From positions 1 through 50,148 of the forward strand of contig JAICWC010000007.1 in NCBI GenBank assembly GCA_025934995.1: a DNA stretch of 50,148 bases. The letters run 5' to 3'. The position numbers and the translations under genes are program-made. Below, in pieces: positions 39,608-47,293 of this stretch. The notes below the pieces were generated by a model, which ran no database searches, had not been told where the DNA came from, and saw only the letters and a program-made list of their open reading frames with translations. Every line of letters begins with the position of its first letter. Positions within the stretch are counted from its first letter, which is position 1. Source of the DNA: Thermoleophilia bacterium. Its GTDB lineage: Bacteria; Actinomycetota; Thermoleophilia; Gaiellales; Gaiellaceae.

Positions 39608-39895
39608 GTGAAAGGTACGTCTTGGTCCGCTTACACGACGCCGACCCGCGGGCTGACACGAGGGCTCGGGATTGCTCGGGTTCTGTAAATCCTCAGCTGC
39701 GCCTGTGATTTTTCGGGGGTCAAAAGCGCCTGTCTATGTAGAGAGCAGTTTCGGCGTCTGTCACTTTTCGGGTGTCGAAAGGGCTTCTCTCTAGTGGGAG
39801 GTCCGCACAGAGCCGGACCGTGCCCGCAGATCGTTTGACCCTGGCTCCTCTGCCGGTCCCGAAGGTGATTGCCGAAGAAGACGAGTGCGATCAGG
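39608..39895. other. 288-bp non-coding region with direct repeats
   Basis: No gene is supported. It is lower in GC than its flanks and holds two 28-bp direct repeats (see 39699-39781). It precedes the small ORF, Replic_Relax and recombinase genes, and may hold their promoter or a replication/recombination site. Confidence 0.5.
39699..39781. repeat. Two 28-bp direct repeats, 55 bp apart
   Basis: Unit 1 (39699-39726) and unit 2 (39754-39781) match at about 22 of 28 positions; the shared core is TTTTCGGGnGTCnAAAG. They lie just upstream of the Replic_Relax/recombinase genes and might be iterons or recombinase accessory sites. Confidence 0.6.
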
Positions 39896-40096
39896 TTGCT
39901 GTCGCCGCGGCGGGTGCCGCTGACGGCTGAGCAGCAGCGGCTGGTGGTGGACCTGCTTGCTGACTTGTTGTTGGATGCGGCGGCGAAGCGCCGGGCCGTC
40001 CGTTCTCCCGGCGTCATCGACGGCGGTTGCGATGGCGTTATCGGCGGCGCGATCCCGTCGGTGGAGGAGCGCGGAGATGCGCGTGAGGCCGCGTGA
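39896..40096 (+). CDS. Small conserved-looking protein upstream of Replic_Relax
   Basis: A 66-residue frame from TTG 39896 (an upstream TTG at 39869 gives 75). The sequence begins MLSPRRVPLTAEQQRLVVDL and continues LADLLLDAAAKRRAVRS, an amphipathic helix that looks like real protein. It has no clear Shine-Dalgarno sequence. It ends 38 bp before the Replic_Relax start. Function unknown; probably part of the recombinase module, perhaps a small DNA-binding accessory protein. Confidence 0.45.
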   Translation: MLSPRRVPLTAEQQRLVVDLLADLLLDAAAKRRAVRSPGVIDGGCDGVIGGAIPSVEERGDAREAA

Positions 40097-40134
40097 TCCG
40101 GCCGATGCGCAGACTCCGACATAGAGGGGAAGGT

Positions 40135-41235
40135 GTGAGTTCTGATTCATCCGCGAAGCCGCGGCCGGTGCGGGTGAGCGTCGAGCGCGTGTTCGAGCTC
40201 GTCCGCCATCTGACTGAGCGTGACCGGGAGATCGTCATGTGCCTGTACGACCAGCAGGTGCTGACGACCGATCAGCTGGCGCTGTTGTTCTTCTCGTCGA
40301 GGCGTCGGGCGCAGGATCGGCTGCTGTTCCTCTATCGCGAGCGCGTCGTCGACCGCTTCTATCCACCGTCCCGGTTCGGTGCCGGCAAGCCGCAGGCGCA
40401 CTGGCTGCTCGACGAGGCGGGCGCGGTGCTCGTCGCGGCGATGGTCGGCGTGGAACGGAAGCGGCTCGGCTGGCAGCGGCGCGAGGACTGGTCCTCGCAT
40501 CCGCAGCTCGCGCACCGGCTGGAGTCGAACCGGTTCGTCACCGACTTGATCGCCGCGACGCTCCCCGACCCGACGCTCGGAGTAGCCGCCTGGTATTCGA
40601 GCCGGGATGCGGCGGCGCGACTGCTCGGCGACCGCGCGAGCGAGTACGTCCGCCCCGACGCCGGGTTCATCCTCGACACCGCGCGTGGCCCGATCGAGTG
40701 CTACCTGGAGTGGGACCGCGGCACCGAAACGGGCGAGCGGCTCACCTGGAAGTTGGACGGATACCGCCTCGCCGAAGGCCGCCTGCACTACGACGCGACC
40801 GAGGCGTGCAACGTCCTGTTCGTTGTCCCCGGCCCCGGCCGGATCACGACGCTGCGCCGCGGCTACGAAGAGCTCGAGCCGCGCCGCGAGCAACACCGCG
40901 AGAGCTCGCGCCTGGTCAACCTCGATGGCAGCTGGCCCCTCCTTGCCGCCACCGCCGCCGACCTCGGCCGCGAAGGCCCGCTCGGGCGGATCTGGCAGTC
41001 GATCACCGAACCGGACGATCCGCCGCGGGCGCTGACCGAGCTTCCGGCCCGGACAGACCTCGGGCGGAACGATCCCGGCGTCGCGCTCGGCCGCCGCTGG
41101 CGGCACGACCGCCCCGGCTTCTGGGAGCGGCTTTCGCCGCTCGGGCGCGTCCCCGCGGCGGCGGACTTGCGTCCGTCCGAGATCGCTGGCTTCATGGACG
41201 ACCCAGAGCCCGACGAGGAGGGGTCATGGCGATAA
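40135..41235 (+). CDS. Replication-relaxation (Replic_Relax) family protein
   Basis: A 366-residue protein. The N-terminal winged-helix region (LTERDREIVMCLYDQQVLTT, then QLALLFFSSRRRAQDRLLFLYRERVVDRFYPP) matches Replic_Relax proteins found on actinobacterial plasmids and integrative elements, thought to help plasmid replication or relaxation. The middle has an endonuclease-like core (FILDTARGPIECYLEWDRGTE) with Asp/Glu residues. GTG at 40135 is chosen for GAGGGG at 40124-40129; GTG 40093 is an alternative. It overlaps the recombinase gene by 10 bp, so the two form an operon. Confidence 0.85.
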   Translation: MSSDSSAKPRPVRVSVERVFELVRHLTERDREIVMCLYDQQVLTTDQLALLFFSSRRRAQDRLLFLYRERVVDRFYPPSRFGAGKPQAHWLLDEAGAVLVAAMVGVERKRLGWQRREDWSSHPQLAHRLESNRFVTDLIAATLPDPTLGVAAWYSSRDAAARLLGDRASEYVRPDAGFILDTARGPIECYLEWDRGTETGERLTWKLDGYRLAEGRLHYDATEACNVLFVVPGPGRITTLRRGYEELEPRREQHRESSRLVNLDGSWPLLAATAADLGREGPLGRIWQSITEPDDPPRALTELPARTDLGRNDPGVALGRRWRHDRPGFWERLSPLGRVPAAADLRPSEIAGFMDDPEPDEEGSWR

Positions 41236-42743
41236 CCAGGGTCTGCATCTACACCCGCATTTCAACCGACGAAGAGAACCAGCCGACCTCGCTGCACTCG
41301 CAGCGCGAACGGCTGCAGGCGTTCTGCAAGGCGCAGGAGGGCTGGCGGATCGTCGCCCACAAGCAGGACCAGGCGACCGGCACCAAGCTCGACCGGCCGG
41401 GGTTGCAAGCAGCGCTCGACCTCGCCCGCTCAGGTGCGATCGACACGCTGCTCGTCTACCGCGTCGATCGCCTCTCGCGGAAGGTGCGGCAGCTTGCGCA
41501 ACTAACCGAGGAACTTGACGCGCTCGACGTCGTACTCAAGTCGGCGACCGAGCCGTTCGACACCGGCGCCGCAGCGGGGAGGATGATGCTGCAGATGCTC
41601 GCGGTGTTCGCCGAGTTCGAACACGCCACGATCGTCGACCGCATCAGCGCAGGCATCGAACGACGAGCGAAAGAAGGACGCTGGTTCGGCGGCCGACCGC
41701 CCTTCGGCTACGTGTTCTCGAACGAGGAGCGGGTGCTCGTCCCCGATCCGGTGAAGGCTCCCGTCGTGCGCCGCGTGTTCGACCTGTACGCGCGCAAGCG
41801 GCTCGGAACGAGAACGATCGCGCAGCAGCTCCGCGAAGAAGGCGCCCCGGCACCATCGGCGGGCTGGGGGCACCCGGCGGTGCACTGGATCGTCAACAAC
41901 CCCACCTACGTCGGGAAGATCCGCTGGCGCGACAAAATCTTCGACGGCGTCCATGAACCGCTCGTGGACGAGTTCACCTTCGCGAAGGCGCAGGCGATCA
42001 TGCGCGAGCGCGGCGAGCACGCGAAACGGCGCGGCAACGCATCCGACTTCGTCCTATCCGGGCTACTTCGCTGCGGGAAGTGCGGCAAGGCGTACATCGG
42101 TATGAGCGCGAACGGCAACGGCGGCCGCTACCACTACTACGCCTGCAGCGGACGACAGAAGTACGGGCCGAAGGCATGCGACGGGGAACGGCTCCCACGC
42201 GAACGAGTCGAGCAAGCCGTGATCCACCAACTCGCGGCGATCTACCGCGACGAGCAGACCGTCACCCAAGCGTTCGCAAAGGCCAACGCCGACGCCGAGA
42301 AACGGCGGCCCGAGTTCGAGCAACGGCTCGCCTCGATCGACGCCGAGATCGCCCGCGCCGAGCAGTCACTGGAGCGCTACTACGACGCCTTCGAACAGGG
42401 CAAGCTCTCGCCCGAACGCTGCGAAGACCGGCTCACCCGCCTCCAGGCCCGCCTCGACGACCTGCACGCGCAGGAAGCCGAGCTCTCCCTTCAGGCGCCG
42501 GACGAGGCAACACAGGCGCCCACGGCGGCCGATCTTGCCGCCGTCGCGGACATGCTCGAAGAAGTCATCGCCGACGCGGACCCGCAAAAGGCGAAAGCGC
42601 TCCTCCGGCTACTCATCGACGACTTGCGCGTCAACGGCCGCGCCGAGATCCTTCCGACCTACCGGCTCGTCACACCGGCGGTTTGCGCAATGTCCGAAAA
42701 AGTGGGCGCGGCTGGGATCGAACCAGCGACCCCTCGCGTGTGA
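41226..42743 (+). CDS. Large serine recombinase
   Basis: A 505-residue site-specific recombinase. The N-terminal resolvase domain has the catalytic serine in YTRISTDEE (Ser13) and the arginines of YRVDRLSRK (about 78-86). The recombinase domain (GRPPFGYVF, then GTRTIAQQL) and a zinc-ribbon domain (LLRCGKCGKAYIG with ACSGRQKYGPKACDGERL) follow, then a coiled coil (about 345-420). GAGGAGG precedes the ATG. The C-terminal 25 residues are encoded by the half-site C and by antisense tRNA-Val sequence (ending GIEPATPRV), so the natural C-terminus was probably changed by integration. It should integrate or excise the surrounding element. Confidence 0.92.
   Translation: MAITRVCIYTRISTDEENQPTSLHSQRERLQAFCKAQEGWRIVAHKQDQATGTKLDRPGLQAALDLARSGAIDTLLVYRVDRLSRKVRQLAQLTEELDALDVVLKSATEPFDTGAAAGRMMLQMLAVFAEFEHATIVDRISAGIERRAKEGRWFGGRPPFGYVFSNEERVLVPDPVKAPVVRRVFDLYARKRLGTRTIAQQLREEGAPAPSAGWGHPAVHWIVNNPTYVGKIRWRDKIFDGVHEPLVDEFTFAKAQAIMRERGEHAKRRGNASDFVLSGLLRCGKCGKAYIGMSANGNGGRYHYYACSGRQKYGPKACDGERLPRERVEQAVIHQLAAIYRDEQTVTQAFAKANADAEKRRPEFEQRLASIDAEIARAEQSLERYYDAFEQGKLSPERCEDRLTRLQARLDDLHAQEAELSLQAPDEATQAPTAADLAAVADMLEEVIADADPQKAKALLRLLIDDLRVNGRAEILPTYRLVTPAVCAMSEKVGAAGIEPATPRV
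42680..42694. repeat. Half-site C next to tRNA-Val
   Basis: GGTTTGCGCAATGTC is identical to the left arm of site B and lies 8 bp from the 3' end of tRNA-Val, inside the 3' end of the recombinase gene. The right arm is absent. After 8 bp come TGGGCG and, 11 bp later, GAACCAG (both part of the tRNA), the same two blocks that lie side by side in the loops of sites A and B. Confidence 0.85.
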
Positions 42744-42774
42744 AGCGAGTGCTCTCCCGCTGAGCTACGCGCCC
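42703..42774 (-). tRNA. tRNA-Val (anticodon CAC)
   Basis: On the minus strand the gene starts GGGCGCG and ends CGCGCCC plus discriminator A, giving a perfect 7-bp acceptor stem. The D arm (TAGCTCAGCGGGAGAGC), the anticodon arm (CTCGC-TTCACAC-GCGAG, anticodon CAC) and the T arm (GGTTCGATCCC) are all normal. CCA is not encoded. Its 3' end faces the recombinase element, the usual attachment point for integrative elements. Length 72 with the discriminator. Confidence 0.95.
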
Positions 42775-42821
42775 TGAGGCGGCAAGTGTAGCCGCCAAAA
42801 ACCGAGGGTATTTCCTCGCCG

Positions 42822-44494
42822 ATGGCGACGACGACGCGCGACACCAACGCGATCCGGCCGGACCCCACGGCACCGCGCATGAGCGCCGGGCTCCGCCGCG
42901 AAATCGGCTTCATCGGGCTCCTCTGGGCGTCCGGGGGCTCGATCCATCGGCTCCGGCTGGCTGTTCGGCGCCCAGGAGGCGCTGATCACCGCCGGCCCCG
43001 CGGCGATCATCTCGTGGGTCATCGGCGCCTGCGCGATCTTCCTGCTCGCGCTCGTGCACGCGGAGCTCGGCGGCATGGTATCCGGTTGCCGGCGGCACCG
43101 CACGGTTCCCGCACTACGCGTTCGGCGGCGCCGCAGGCGCGTCGTTCGGCTGGTTCTCCTGGCTGCAGGCCGCAACCGTCGCGCCGATCGAAGTCATGGC
43201 GATGATCCAGTACGGCCAGCACTACTCGTTCGCGAAGCACTGGATGAAGATCAGCCACAACCAGAACGTGCTGACCGGCTCGGGGATCGTCGCGGCCGTC
43301 GTCTTGATGGCGATCTTCACGTCGATCAACTTCCTCGGCGTGCGCAAGCTCGCGCACACGAACAGCACCGCGACGTGGTGGAAGATCGGCGTGCCGCTGC
43401 TGACGATCTTCGTCCTCGCGATCGTCAACTTCCACGGCAGCAACTTCCACGCCGCGAACGGGTTCAACCCATACGGCGCGAAGGGGATCCTCGCGGCAGT
43501 CTCGACGAGCGGAATCGTCTTTGCACTGCTCGGGTTCGAGCAGGCCGACCAGCTCGCCGGCGAGAGCGCCAACCCGAAGCGCGACATTCCGCGTGCCGTG
43601 ATCATGGCGACGCTGATTGGCGCCGTCATCTACATCACGCTGCAGATCGTCTTCCTCGCAGCACTCCCGCACAACCAGATCACCGGCACGTGGGCGCATG
43701 CTGCGTACACCCAGATGTCGGGCCCGTTCGCGCAGCTCGCGACGCTCGTCAGCGTCGGCTGGCTCGCGACGATCCTCTACATCGACGCCGTCATCTCTCC
43801 GGGCGGCACCGGCCTCATCTACACGACGTCGACCTCGCGCGTGTCGTACGGCCTGAGCCGCAACGGCTACGTGCCGTCGGCGTTCGAAAAGACGAACGAC
43901 CGCGGCGTGCCGTGGTTCGGGCTGATCGTCGCGTTCGTCGTCGGCTGCATCTGCTTCCTGCCCTTCCCCAGCTGGAAGTCGCTCGTCGGATTGATCACGA
44001 GCGCGAGCGTGCTCATGTACGCGGGCGCTCCGCTCTCCTTCGGCGTCTTCCGCGACCGGCTCGCCGACGCCGACCGCCCGTATCGCGCACCGGCGGGCGG
44101 TGTGCTCGCTCCGCTCGCGTTCGTCGTCGCGAACCTGCTCATTCTCTGGTCGGGGTGGACGACGGACTGGAAGCTCGGCGTCGCGATCCTGATCGGCTAC
44201 GTCATCCTCGCGTCGAATCGCATCTTCAACCTCAACCCGACGACACCCGTCCTCGACCTGAGGGCGGCGAGCTGGCTGCCGTTCTATCTCGTCGGCATGG
44301 GCGCGATCGTCTACCTGAGCGACTTCGGGCCGCTGAAGAGTCCTGTCTTCCCGCTCTGGTGGGACATGGGTGTCGTGGCGGTCTTCAGCCTCGTGATCTA
44401 CTTCTGGGCAATGCGCGTCGCACTCACTCGCGATCGGATCGAAGCGATGATCGGCGACGTGGTTCTCCCAGAGGCAGACCCTGGCGTCGCCTAG
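42822..44494 (+). pseudogene. APC-family amino acid permease with two +1 frameshifts
   Basis: An APC-superfamily permease of about 557 residues in total, 12 membrane segments expected. It starts at ATG 42822 (alternative 42879) in one frame to about 42944. It continues in the next frame (GSGWLFGAQEALITAG, about 42946-43077) and then in a third (YPVAGGTARFPHYAFGG, 43079 onward) to the stop at 44494. Each switch is explained by one extra base: an extra C at 42944/42945 in GATCCATC and an extra G at 43077/43078 in ATGGTAT. All conserved helices, including FGFEQ-type GFEQADQLAGES, are intact when the frames are joined. It is either a recent pseudogene or a sequencing/assembly error. Confidence 0.85.
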
Positions 44495-45239
44495 GCACGT
44501 CGTCGTCACCGGTGCAGGCCGAGGGATCGGCAAGGCGATCGCGCAGCGGCTTGCGCACGAGGGCGCGCGGCTCAGCATCCTCGCGCGCGGCGTCGACGCG
44601 CTCCGCCGGACAGCCGACGAGGTCGGCGGCGCGTTCGTGCAGCAACTCGACATCCGCGACCGCGATGCCGTCGACGCGGCATTCGCCGCCGCGGCGGACG
44701 CGAACGGCCCGATCCATGCGCTCGTCGCGAACAGCGGCATCGGAGGCCCGAACGAGCCCGGTGACGGCGATCGCTTCTACGAGCTCGTGCAGACGAACCT
44801 GATCGGCACGTACGACTGCGTGCGTGCGGCGCAGCGACACTTCGCTCCCGCGCCGGAGCGGCGCGACGTCGTGATCGTCTCGTCGATCCTGGCGCGCATC
44901 CCCGTCCCCGGCTACACGGGCTATTCGGCGTCGAAGGCGGGCCTGCTCGGCCTCGTCCGCTCCCTCGCCGCCGAGCTCGCGCCCGAGGAGGTGCAGGTGA
45001 ACGCAGTCTGTCCCGGCTGGGTCGCGACGGACATGGCCCGTGAGGGCATCGGCCTGATGGCTGAGGCGATGGAGATCTCCTACGACCAGGCGTACGAGCG
45101 CGCAATGAGCGAGGTGCCGCTGCGGCGGATGAGCGAGCCGGAGGAGATCGCCGGCACCGTCGCGTGGCTACTGTCGCCGGACGCCCGCGGCGTCACCGGT
45201 CAGGCGATCGACCACAACGGCGGCGCCTTCATGCTGTGA
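44481..45239 (+). CDS. Short-chain dehydrogenase/reductase, apparent CTG start
   Basis: A 252-residue classical SDR. The cofactor motif TGAGRGIG is at residues 10-17, NSGIGG near 80, the catalytic serine in IVSSILARIP (about 135), and YSASK with Tyr148 and Lys152. The PGW motif and a C-terminal GVTGQAIDHNGGAFML complete the family features. No ATG, GTG or TTG lies upstream of the Rossmann loop; the first, GTG 44637, would remove it. CTG at 44481 has GAGG six bases upstream (44471-44474), overlaps the permease gene by 14 bp, and gives a normal N-terminus. It is probably co-transcribed with the permease. Substrate unknown. Confidence 0.85.
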   Translation: MASPRHVVVTGAGRGIGKAIAQRLAHEGARLSILARGVDALRRTADEVGGAFVQQLDIRDRDAVDAAFAAAADANGPIHALVANSGIGGPNEPGDGDRFYELVQTNLIGTYDCVRAAQRHFAPAPERRDVVIVSSILARIPVPGYTGYSASKAGLLGLVRSLAAELAPEEVQVNAVCPGWVATDMAREGIGLMAEAMEISYDQAYERAMSEVPLRRMSEPEEIAGTVAWLLSPDARGVTGQAIDHNGGAFML

Positions 45240-46364
45240 CCGTGACCGCGCGAACGCGAGCGCGACTGCGCACGCTCCAGCCGTGAGCACGTAGGGGATC
45301 CAGTCGCCGGTCGCGCCGGCGATCGCGCCGGCGGCTGCAGGGCCGACGACCGCGCCGAGCGCCCACGCTGCGTTCATGACGCCGAACGCCATCCCCTGTG
45401 CGAGGCGCGCCCGCTCGGCGCCGTCGGAGATGAGCACGAATGCCGGTGTGAAGAGCGAGCCGAATGCCATGCCGGCGAGCACGACGAGCGGCGCGTAGAC
45501 GAGCGGGCGAAGGCCGAGCGCGAGGCCGGCTGCCACGAGCGCGCTTGCGCTCAGCCCGACGCGCACGGGCAGCAGTCGTCCGTGGCGATCGCTGATCCGT
45601 CCGAGCAGCGGCGACTCGATCGTCTCGAGTGCGGCGCCGCCGAGCCAGAGCCCGCCGATCGCCGCACTTCCCCAGCCTGCATGCGAAAGATGCAGCGGAC
45701 CGAGCGTCGAGAGCACGCCGAAGAGAAGCGAGGCGAGCGCCATCAGCGCGAGGCCGGCGGTGAAGTGCCGGTTGCGCAGCGCTCGGGCGACGGCGGCAAG
45801 CGACGGATGTTCCTCCTCCGGCACCTCGGCGATCCGCAGGGTCCACACGCCGAGCACGACGGCGAGCGACGCGAGCGCGGCGAAGACGACGTCTCGTCCC
45901 GCGAGTGCAGCCGCGGCTCCGATCACGGGCCCGAACAACGCACCGAAGACGGCAGCTCCCATCGCGCTGCCGATGAGCTCGCCGCGGCGGTTGGCGGGCG
46001 CAGCGGCGAGGAGCCATGCGAACGCGCCCGCCCACGTGAACCCGCTCCCGAGCCCCTGCAGGAGGCGCGCCGCGAAGAGGGACCAGAAGCCGCCGGCGAA
46101 CGCGAAGCCGAGGCTCGCGAGGCCCATCCCGGTCAGGCCGAGCAGCACCGCGCGCCGGGCACCGAGCCGCACTGCGGCGACACCGCCGGGGAGCCCGCCG
46201 ATCAGCGCTCCGGCTGCGTACGCGGCGACGAGGATCCCCGCGCGGCTCTTGTCGTGCACGAGGCGCGGCAGGAGCGGCGTCAGCGCCGCGTACAACATCG
46301 TGTCGACGAAAACGAGCACGGCGACGAGGAGGAGGAGGCGGCGCACGATCTTCAGCCTAGGCAT
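45168..46364 (-). CDS. MFS transporter (12-TM)
   Basis: A 398-residue major facilitator. The first helix is RLLLLVAVLVFVDTMLYAAL with TPLLPRL directly after. Loop motifs are GGVAAVRLGARRAV (after helix 2) and SPLLGRISDRHGRL (after helix 8), and about twelve helices are predicted. ATG at 46364 is chosen; upstream extension is not supported. The 3' end overlaps the convergent SDR gene by 72 bp. The protein resembles drug or sugar efflux MFS of the DHA1 group; substrate unknown. It is divergent from the pilin-like gene with 21 bp between. Confidence 0.88.
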   Translation of the reverse strand: MPRLKIVRRLLLLVAVLVFVDTMLYAALTPLLPRLVHDKSRAGILVAAYAAGALIGGLPGGVAAVRLGARRAVLLGLTGMGLASLGFAFAGGFWSLFAARLLQGLGSGFTWAGAFAWLLAAAPANRRGELIGSAMGAAVFGALFGPVIGAAAALAGRDVVFAALASLAVVLGVWTLRIAEVPEEEHPSLAAVARALRNRHFTAGLALMALASLLFGVLSTLGPLHLSHAGWGSAAIGGLWLGGAALETIESPLLGRISDRHGRLLPVRVGLSASALVAAGLALGLRPLVYAPLVVLAGMAFGSLFTPAFVLISDGAERARLAQGMAFGVMNAAWALGAVVGPAAAGAIAGATGDWIPYVLTAGACAVALAFARSRSQHEGAAVVVDRLTGDAAGVRRQ

Positions 46365-46385
46365 CGGCCTGCCGATACGAGCATC

Positions 46386-46724
46386 GTGACGCGCAGCCTC
46401 GGACTCGTCGTCCTCGTCTTGACGCTCGGCATCGGCGGCTACCTCTTCTCGCAGCAGGCGAAGACGGAGGGGCCGACGTCGACGACCTTCCAGCAGGACG
46501 AGTCGCAGGCCGTCGTCGCGGGTGCGGCCACGAGCTTCCAGGCCGCTGCGCCCACCCTCGAGGCGTATTACGCCGCGAACGGCACGTATGTCGGCGCAGC
46601 GCTGCCCCCGTCCTACGGCGTGTCCGTCGTCCGGGCCGACGCGAGCTCGTTCTGCCTCCAGTCCGCAGACGGCCAGGCGCACGAGGTCGGCCCGAACGGC
46701 ACGCCGTCCGCCGGCCCGTGCTGA
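46386..46724 (+). CDS. Pilin-like membrane-anchored protein
   Basis: A 112-residue protein with one N-terminal membrane helix (SLGLVVLVLTLGIGGYLFSQ) and an exported domain. The part FQAAAPTLEAYYAANGTYVG, then SSFCLQSADGQAHEVGPNG and a C-terminal PC, resembles the globular end of type IV pilin-like or pseudopilin proteins, including the disulfide pair (two Cys). A prepilin peptidase site (G-F-T-L) is missing, and no pilus genes are near. The start is GTG 46386. It may be an orphan pseudopilin-like protein held in the membrane. Confidence 0.6.
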   Translation: MTRSLGLVVLVLTLGIGGYLFSQQAKTEGPTSTTFQQDESQAVVAGAATSFQAAAPTLEAYYAANGTYVGAALPPSYGVSVVRADASSFCLQSADGQAHEVGPNGTPSAGPC

Positions 46725-46733
46725 AGTAGGCCT

Positions 46734-46761
46734 GTGACACTTTCGCCCGCGGTGCCGTATT
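46734..46761 (+). promoter_or_regulatory. Possible ECF-type autoregulated promoter
   Basis: GTGACAC (46734-46740) and CGTATT (46756-46761) are 15 bp apart and lie directly before the ECF sigma gene. The pattern resembles promoters that ECF sigma factors use for their own operon, but it is only one instance. Confidence 0.35.
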
Positions 46762-46768
46762 GAGGGGC

Positions 46769-47293
46769 ATGAACGCGGCCACGCAGACGCTCCGGCTGCC
46801 GCGTGCGGGTGAACGGCCGTCGTTCGATGCCGTCGTCGCCGAGCAGCTGGACGCCGTTTACAGGTATCTCGTGTATCTCACCGGCGACCGCGCGGCCGCG
46901 GAGGATCTCGCCGCGGAGACGTTCGAGAAGGCGTTCCGCAGCTGGCGGCGCTTCGACCCCCGGCGCGGCGCGCCGCGCACGTGGCTCTGCAGCATTGCGC
47001 GCGGCGTCGCGGTCGACTGGTTCCGTGCTGAGACGCGACGGCGCCGCCGCGAGGAGCAGTTCGCGCGCGACGAGCCGGCGGCGGACTTCGGTGACGGGTT
47101 GCCCGGCCCGCTCGAGGCCGCGCTGCGGGAGCTCGCGCCGGGCGAGCGCGAGGTGATCGCGTTGCGCATCCTGCTCGATCTCGACGGCCCGAGCGTCGCA
47201 CGCGTTCTCGGCATCAGCAACACCGCGTGCTCGACTCGCTTGAGCCGCGCCCTGAAGCGACTGGAGGAGCTGACAGACGATGTCGACCGTTGA
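46769..47293 (+). CDS. ECF-type RNA polymerase sigma factor
   Basis: A 174-residue group IV sigma factor. Region 2 is clear (AVYRYLVYLTGDRAAAEDLAAETFEKAFRSW with the pretty-good fit of a -10 recognition helix, and RTWLCSIARGVAVDWFR). Region 4 (LAPGEREVIALRILLDLDGP, then VARVLGISNTACSTRLSRALKRLEEL) is a normal HTH for -35 recognition. ATG at 46769 is preferred; TTG 46760 would add three residues. The gene overlaps the DUF4349 gene by 14 bp, the position where an anti-sigma partner is usually found. Confidence 0.92.
   Translation: MNAATQTLRLPRAGERPSFDAVVAEQLDAVYRYLVYLTGDRAAAEDLAAETFEKAFRSWRRFDPRRGAPRTWLCSIARGVAVDWFRAETRRRRREEQFARDEPAADFGDGLPGPLEAALRELAPGEREVIALRILLDLDGPSVARVLGISNTACSTRLSRALKRLEELTDDVDR

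Larger units (their letters stand above)
37382..42694. mobile_element. Putative serine-recombinase element between site B and half-site C
   Basis: About 5.3 kb bounded by a full palindromic site (37382) and a half site (42680) that abuts tRNA-Val. It carries an Ntn-like protein, a DUF2314 protein, a membrane protein, a direct-repeat region, a small ORF, a Replic_Relax protein and a large serine recombinase at the tRNA-proximal end. This order (recombinase near one end, tRNA outside) is typical of integrative elements. The exact boundaries are inferred from the shared 15-bp arm only. Confidence 0.45.

Noticed and set aside
42704-42743. Protein-like ending GIEPATPRV as a conserved recombinase motif
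   Set aside because: It is the translation of antisense tRNA-Val sequence, a known source of false protein similarity.
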